The notes under the pieces: generated by a model
What the model was told of the DNA's origin: nothing
What the model saw: only the letters and a program-made list of their open reading frames with translations
Databases searched by the model: none
Assembly: GCA_023421115.1 (NCBI GenBank)
Contig: JAEZUI010000214.1
Span: 1 to 8,982 of the forward strand
Origin: Bacillota bacterium
Lineage (GTDB): Bacteria; Bacillota; Clostridia; Acetivibrionales; Acetivibrionaceae
Length of the DNA: 8,982 nt
Direction: 5' to 3'
Shown here: in pieces, positions 6,361 through 8,982 of the stretch
Position numbering within the stretch: position 1 is the first letter of the stretch
Layout: each line of letters starts with the position of its first letter
Made by a program: the position numbers and the translations under genes

Positions 6361-6389
6361 AAAATAAAAAAGCTGGTATGGATACCAGC
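6361..6389 (-). terminator. Intrinsic terminator of the lysine riboswitch
   Basis: On the minus strand GCTGGTA (6389-6383) pairs with TACCAGC (6378-6372) around a four-base loop TCCA, followed at once by TTTTTTATTTT (6371-6361). This is a textbook intrinsic terminator, placed directly after the lysine aptamer and upstream of dapA. Confidence 0.93.
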
Positions 6390-6442
6390 AGTTCATTTGT
6401 TTTGTGTAAAAGAAGTACTAAGTACAACTTTTGCGTATGAAC

Positions 6443-6613
6443 TGATAGCTCTCCATCAAACACTTTGATGACAGTCATACGGCTATTAACCGAACGACCA
6501 GAGTGAATTTTTACTGGGAAAATTCATTCTTCGGCAGTTTACCCTTTCAACTTACATCAACAAAGCCCATACTTTTCTGTAAGCTTACTATTGAAAACTG
6601 CACCTCTATCACA
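6443..6613 (-). promoter_or_regulatory. Lysine riboswitch (L-box) aptamer controlling dapA-dapB-ACT
   Basis: The minus strand matches the B. subtilis lysC L-box. P1 is TGATAG (6611-6606) with CTATCA (6448-6443). AGAGGTGC (6607-6600) and GCCGAAG (6535-6529) are signature core segments. An 8-bp P4 arm (TGAATTTT with AAAATTCA) and a 7-bp P5 arm (CATCAAA with TTTGATG) lie in the expected order, and the aptamer length of 171 nt is typical. The expression platform is visible: CAGTTCAT (6444-6437), which shares two bases with the P1 3' strand, pairs with ATGAACTG (6396-6389), which touches the terminator's 5' arm. Weaker pairs extend this into the arm. Lysine binding should stabilise P1, remove the antiterminator and let the terminator form, switching the operon off. 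Confidence 0.95.
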
Positions 6614-6627
6614 CATTATTTTCACTA

Positions 6628-6656
6628 ATTTTATCATTTTGAGTTTCTATTGTCAA
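6628..6656 (-). promoter_or_regulatory. Sigma-A promoter of the lysine-riboswitch/dap operon
   Basis: On the minus strand the -35 is TTGACA (6656-6651, perfect) and the -10 is TAAAAT (6633-6628), with a 17-nt spacer. Transcription would start near 6621, just before P1 of the riboswitch. Confidence 0.85.
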
Positions 6657-6842
6657 ATTAAATTTTACGTTTTTTTATAAAGATTAGTTGTGATGATTTC
6701 TAAAGTAAAAACTATTTAATATAACCATAAAACAACTTTAGCACATATAGTATCATTATATGCATTTACTTACAATTATGGAACAGAAATTTATTTCGAC
6801 ATGTTTCTCAAAAAAACCCTACATAGCTAAAAATTGAAGGTG
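6657..6842. other. AT-rich intergenic spacer between the divergent dap and SpoIID-family promoters
   Basis: Apart from the Spo0A-like heptamer at 6795-6801 and a weak 6-bp hairpin (CATATA with TATATG, near 6750-6770), I see no ORF with a ribosome binding site and no RNA motif here. Confidence 0.5.
6795..6801 (-). promoter_or_regulatory. Spo0A-box-like heptamer (upstream)
   Basis: TTCGACA is the reverse complement of the Spo0A box TGTCGAA. It lies about 40 nt upstream of the first SpoIID-family promoter candidate. Identical heptamers also occur inside coding regions at 4727-4733 and 7874-7880, so a single match proves little. Confidence 0.3.
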
Positions 6843-6869
6843 TTTACAGTATTAAATTTGTGTTACAAT
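6843..6869 (+). promoter_or_regulatory. Extended -10 promoter candidate for the SpoIID-family gene
   Basis: TTTACA (6843-6848) and TACAAT (6864-6869) are separated by a short 15-nt spacer. The -10 is preceded by TGT, an extended -10 motif that can offset a poor -35. Transcription would start near 6876, about 80 nt before the gene. Confidence 0.4.
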
Positions 6870-6888
6870 AAAGGGACATGTAAGCTTT

Positions 6889-6916
6889 TGTCGAATATAT
6901 GATATAAAATGATAAT
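6889..6916 (+). promoter_or_regulatory. Spo0A-box-like heptamer overlapping a second promoter candidate
   Basis: TGTCGAA (6889-6895) matches the Spo0A box. It overlaps a possible -35, TTGTCG (6888-6893), with GATAAT (6911-6916) after a 17-nt spacer. A box covering the -35 at 17-nt spacing resembles the layout of Spo0A-activated promoters such as spoIIG. It also lies downstream of the first promoter, where binding could block transcription instead. Confidence 0.35.
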
Positions 6917-6954
6917 AAAGTTTTTTACTAAAGATAAAATGGAGGAAGGATACG

Positions 6955-8664
6955 GTGAGTGAATTTTGTAAGAGGGTTTTTAAATTTGGTAAGGGGGAAT
7001 ACATACAAAGATCTAAAGCATTACATATAAAAAACACAATATTGTTTGTACTGTCGCTTATTATTGTACTATTGTCCGGCGGAATATGTCTGGCATATCC
7101 GGGTGTACCGGAACAAGTTAGAATAGGCTTGTATTTTAGTGATTCCAAAACCAAGCAATATACCGCTGTGTCAAGCTTTACAGTGGATGGGGAAAGTGGT
7201 CTTCAGATAGGTAATTATACTGACGGTGGATTTATAAATCTTGTAGAGGAGACTACAAATAATGTTGTAACAATAAGAAAAGATGCCTTTTATGTAAAAG
7301 GTAGCACCGGTCTGAAGGAGTATGATCCTAAATCAGCACCTGAGGGAGAGAAAATTGGAGCTTACCATGCTAACTTAGGTGGAAACTTTGAGAATTATGA
7401 AGCTCTCAAAGCAAAACTTGAAGAATATAGAAGTAATGGAATTGATGCATACCCTGTATTTGCGGATAATTGGCAAATATGGTGTGGATTTTATCATGAT
7501 GAAAGTATTATGCAGGCGGAATTAGGCGGAGTGGTTGAATTTAGTGTTGTTCCGCCTTCAGCTACAAGAATTGTTGTTTTGTCTTCTGATGGACAGGTGA
7601 AATTGATGTATGACAGTGCAACGGGAGCTTTAAGGCTTTATCCGAAGGAGGGTAAAGAGCCTTCACTTTTTAGAATAAACAGTGATAGCAAAAAAGTGTA
7701 TCGTGGAGGAATTGAAGTGTTAAGGCAAACCGGAAGCGATATGACTGTTATAAATGTTTTACCCATCGAAGAATATCTATATGGAGTGGTGCCGGGGGAA
7801 ATAGGTGCGAGTTCTCACCCAGAAGCACTAAAAGCTCAAGCAGTTGCAGCTAGAACCTATACTATGAATAATTTGTCGAAGTACGGGCATTTGAAATTCA
7901 ATGTTTGCACAACTACTTATTCTCAGGTTTATAAGGGGTTTAGTGTTGAGCATGTTGCAACTAATAAAGCTATTGATGACACAAAGGGAGAGATTGTTAC
8001 ATACAAAGATAAGCCAGCAGCAGTTTTTTATTTCAGTTCAAGCGGAGGAAAGACTGAGGATGTCAAAAATGTTTGGGGAAGTGATGGATATCCCTATCTT
8101 ATAAGTGTAGACGATCCCTATGAATCGGGCAAGTCATGGCACTATAACTGGCAAGTTTCGTATACGGCTCAAAAAATTGGTGAGATAATGGCAGATAGGG
8201 GATTCAAACTTGGAGGTATACAGGGTGTATTTATTACAAAGAGATCGGAAGCGGGTAGGGCAATTGAGCTTGTTGTGAAGGGATCAAAGGATGAACGTGT
8301 GTATACAAACGGTAACACAAGATCCTTTTTGAGCTTGGATAGCCAATGGTTTGATATAACAACAGATTCGGATGTGTCTGTTATGGTGAATAATGAAAGT
8401 GCTGCAAATACTCAACTCAATGGGAAAAAAGTACTTACAGCTTCAGGGTTACAGACTATAAGTTCTTCTAGCAGCATTAGTTTAGTGGGTTCTGATAATG
8501 TGAAAAAGAAAGTACCTGCTGCTCCTACTACATATATGTTTACGGGGAAAGGGTGGGGGCATGGTATCGGGATGAGTCAAGAGGGTGCTAAGGGTATGGC
8601 AAATGAAGGGTTTACTTATAAAGAAATTCTTATGCATTATTTTACGGGAACTAAGGTTGAATAG
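6955..8664 (+). CDS. SpoIID/LytB-family protein, membrane-anchored, with SPOR-like region (569 aa)
   Basis: SpoIID-type enzymes are lytic transglycosylases that cut peptidoglycan glycan strands; SpoIID itself acts during engulfment. After a basic N-terminus, a hydrophobic segment (about 27-47) forms a signal anchor or signal peptide. Residues 134-190 (AYHANLGGNFENYEALKAKL, then GIDAYPVF and WQIWCGFY) look like a SPOR-type peptidoglycan-binding domain. The SpoIID domain spans about 250-569: VLPIEEYLYGVVPGEIGAS (268-286, probable catalytic Glu282), HPEALKAQAVAARTYT (288-303), FSSSGGKTEDV (360-370) and the C-terminal GKGWGHGIGMSQEGA (531-545). The start is GTG 6955, preceded by GGAGG at 6941-6945. 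Sporulation SpoIID proteins are usually near 340 residues, so this is a longer paralogue, and its role in sporulation is inferred from family and possible Spo0A boxes only. It appears monocistronic. Confidence 0.92.
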   Translation: MSEFCKRVFKFGKGEYIQRSKALHIKNTILFVLSLIIVLLSGGICLAYPGVPEQVRIGLYFSDSKTKQYTAVSSFTVDGESGLQIGNYTDGGFINLVEETTNNVVTIRKDAFYVKGSTGLKEYDPKSAPEGEKIGAYHANLGGNFENYEALKAKLEEYRSNGIDAYPVFADNWQIWCGFYHDESIMQAELGGVVEFSVVPPSATRIVVLSSDGQVKLMYDSATGALRLYPKEGKEPSLFRINSDSKKVYRGGIEVLRQTGSDMTVINVLPIEEYLYGVVPGEIGASSHPEALKAQAVAARTYTMNNLSKYGHLKFNVCTTTYSQVYKGFSVEHVATNKAIDDTKGEIVTYKDKPAAVFYFSSSGGKTEDVKNVWGSDGYPYLISVDDPYESGKSWHYNWQVSYTAQKIGEIMADRGFKLGGIQGVFITKRSEAGRAIELVVKGSKDERVYTNGNTRSFLSLDSQWFDITTDSDVSVMVNNESAANTQLNGKKVLTASGLQTISSSSSISLVGSDNVKKKVPAAPTTYMFTGKGWGHGIGMSQEGAKGMANEGFTYKEILMHYFTGTKVE

Positions 8665-8802
8665 AGAAGTTTAGTTGTTTTGTGTGGGTTGATTAGCTTA
8701 GATAGTAAGGTAATGAAATTTGGTGGGACTGCGATTTGATACCTGTATGAAGGGGGAGTGCCTGATGTTTTAGTGTCAAACGACTCCATTACGTGACCTT
8801 CG
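8665..8802. other. Non-coding stretch after the SpoIID-family gene
   Basis: No terminator follows the stop closely. GGAGT (8755-8759) can pair with ACTCC (8783-8787), enclosing GTTT (8767-8770) with AAAC (8778-8781), a modest nested hairpin. A minus-strand frame across 8637-8858 has no ribosome binding site or recognisable protein features and runs into the palindromic element, so I do not call it a gene. Confidence 0.4.
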
Positions 8803-8982
8803 CATAGAAGCTGTAGGATGCCATTCGGCAGACAGATGAACGATATTTTGCTACTCAAAAATCGTACCTCAGCTTGATAATTTTCGCACGCGTCTATGCG
8901 ACATCCTGTCGCGAGACGCTAAAAATGCCATCCGTGGCATTTTTGCTTCAAATTATCAAGCTTTCGGCAACAGCTTCTAATG
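8803..8982. other. Dense nested palindromes: candidate structured RNA or dispersed palindromic repeat
   Basis: Every part of this 180-base segment can fold. The outer arms AGAAGCTGT (8806-8814) and ACAGCTTCT (8970-8978) extend through CAT/ATG with one bulge. Inside are TGCC/GGCA (8819-8822 with 8827-8830) and ACGAT+TTTTG (8840-8850) with CAAAA+ATCGT (8856-8865). A perfect 13-bp stem (8871-8883 with 8950-8962) encloses two hairpins. One is GCGTCT/AGACGC (8890-8895 with 8914-8919) continuing into GCGACA/TGTCGC (8898-8903 with 8907-8912). The other is 8921-8930 with 8935-8944. G+C, including many CpG steps, is clearly higher than in the flanks. The element reaches the window edge and may continue. 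Strand and function are unknown. Confidence 0.6.
8921..8944. terminator. 10-bp hairpin with terminator-like T run on both strands
   Basis: AAAAATGCCA (8921-8930) pairs perfectly with TGGCATTTTT (8935-8944) around TCCG. Both strands end in five T residues, so it could act as a bidirectional intrinsic terminator, including for the SpoIID-family transcript 257 nt upstream. It also forms one arm of the larger palindromic element, so termination may not be its main role. Confidence 0.5.

Noticed and set aside
3790..8714. TAGTAAGGTAAT occurs at 3790-3801 and 8703-8714
   Set aside because: A single shared 12-mer is expected by chance in 9 kb of AT-rich DNA, and the flanks do not match.
8637..8858. 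73-codon minus-strand frame at the right end
   Set aside because: It has no ribosome binding site, overlaps the end of the SpoIID-family gene and lies partly within the palindromic element. I see no protein-like pattern.
1..8982. CRISPR array, insertion sequence, prophage or toxin-antitoxin pair
   Set aside because: I found no regularly spaced repeats, no transposase or integrase motifs and no paired small toxin/antitoxin ORFs. The palindromic element at the right edge is the only mobile-like candidate.

Overview
The window looks like chromosomal DNA from a low-GC, spore-forming Clostridia bacterium. The signs are AT-rich sequence (G+C roughly one third by eye), AGGAGG-type ribosome binding sites, a B. 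subtilis-style lysine riboswitch, a SpoIID/LytB-family protein and a Clostridia-type bacterial PH-domain protein. A relative of the cellulolytic clostridia (Ruminiclostridium/Acetivibrio group) fits, but I cannot prove it from sequence alone.

Left part (1-2967, + strand). The 3' end of an unidentified gene runs to 112 and is followed by a hairpin. A tiny membrane-peptide ORF with a very strong ribosome binding site starts at 192; a second hydrophobic reading frame continues to 372. A sigma-A promoter (383-411) and a long leader of about 370 nt containing a five-codon mini-ORF then precede an ABC-F ATPase of the antibiotic-resistance (ribosome protection) type. A small bacterial PH-domain protein follows it.

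Middle (2940-3852). A bidirectional terminator separates the PH gene from a convergent tRNA-Leu(GAG) gene on the minus strand, which has a consensus promoter. A solitary corrinoid adenosyltransferase gene (cobO type) is divergent from the tRNA and has its own promoter.

Lysine block (3834-6656, minus strand). A promoter, a complete lysine riboswitch with antiterminator and intrinsic terminator, and a 270-nt second leader precede dapA, dapB and a stand-alone tandem-ACT protein that resembles the regulatory tail of aspartokinase. DapA and DapB catalyse the first two steps of the diaminopimelate/lysine branch. The riboswitch senses lysine at the RNA level, and the ACT protein may sense it at the protein level.

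Right part (6657-8982, + strand). A 569-residue membrane-anchored SpoIID/LytB protein with a SPOR-like insert has two Spo0A-box-like heptamers and promoter-like elements upstream. The last 180 bases are a dense nest of inverted repeats, richer in GC than the surroundings, with no convincing ORF: a candidate structured RNA or dispersed palindromic element, and the most unexplained part of the window.
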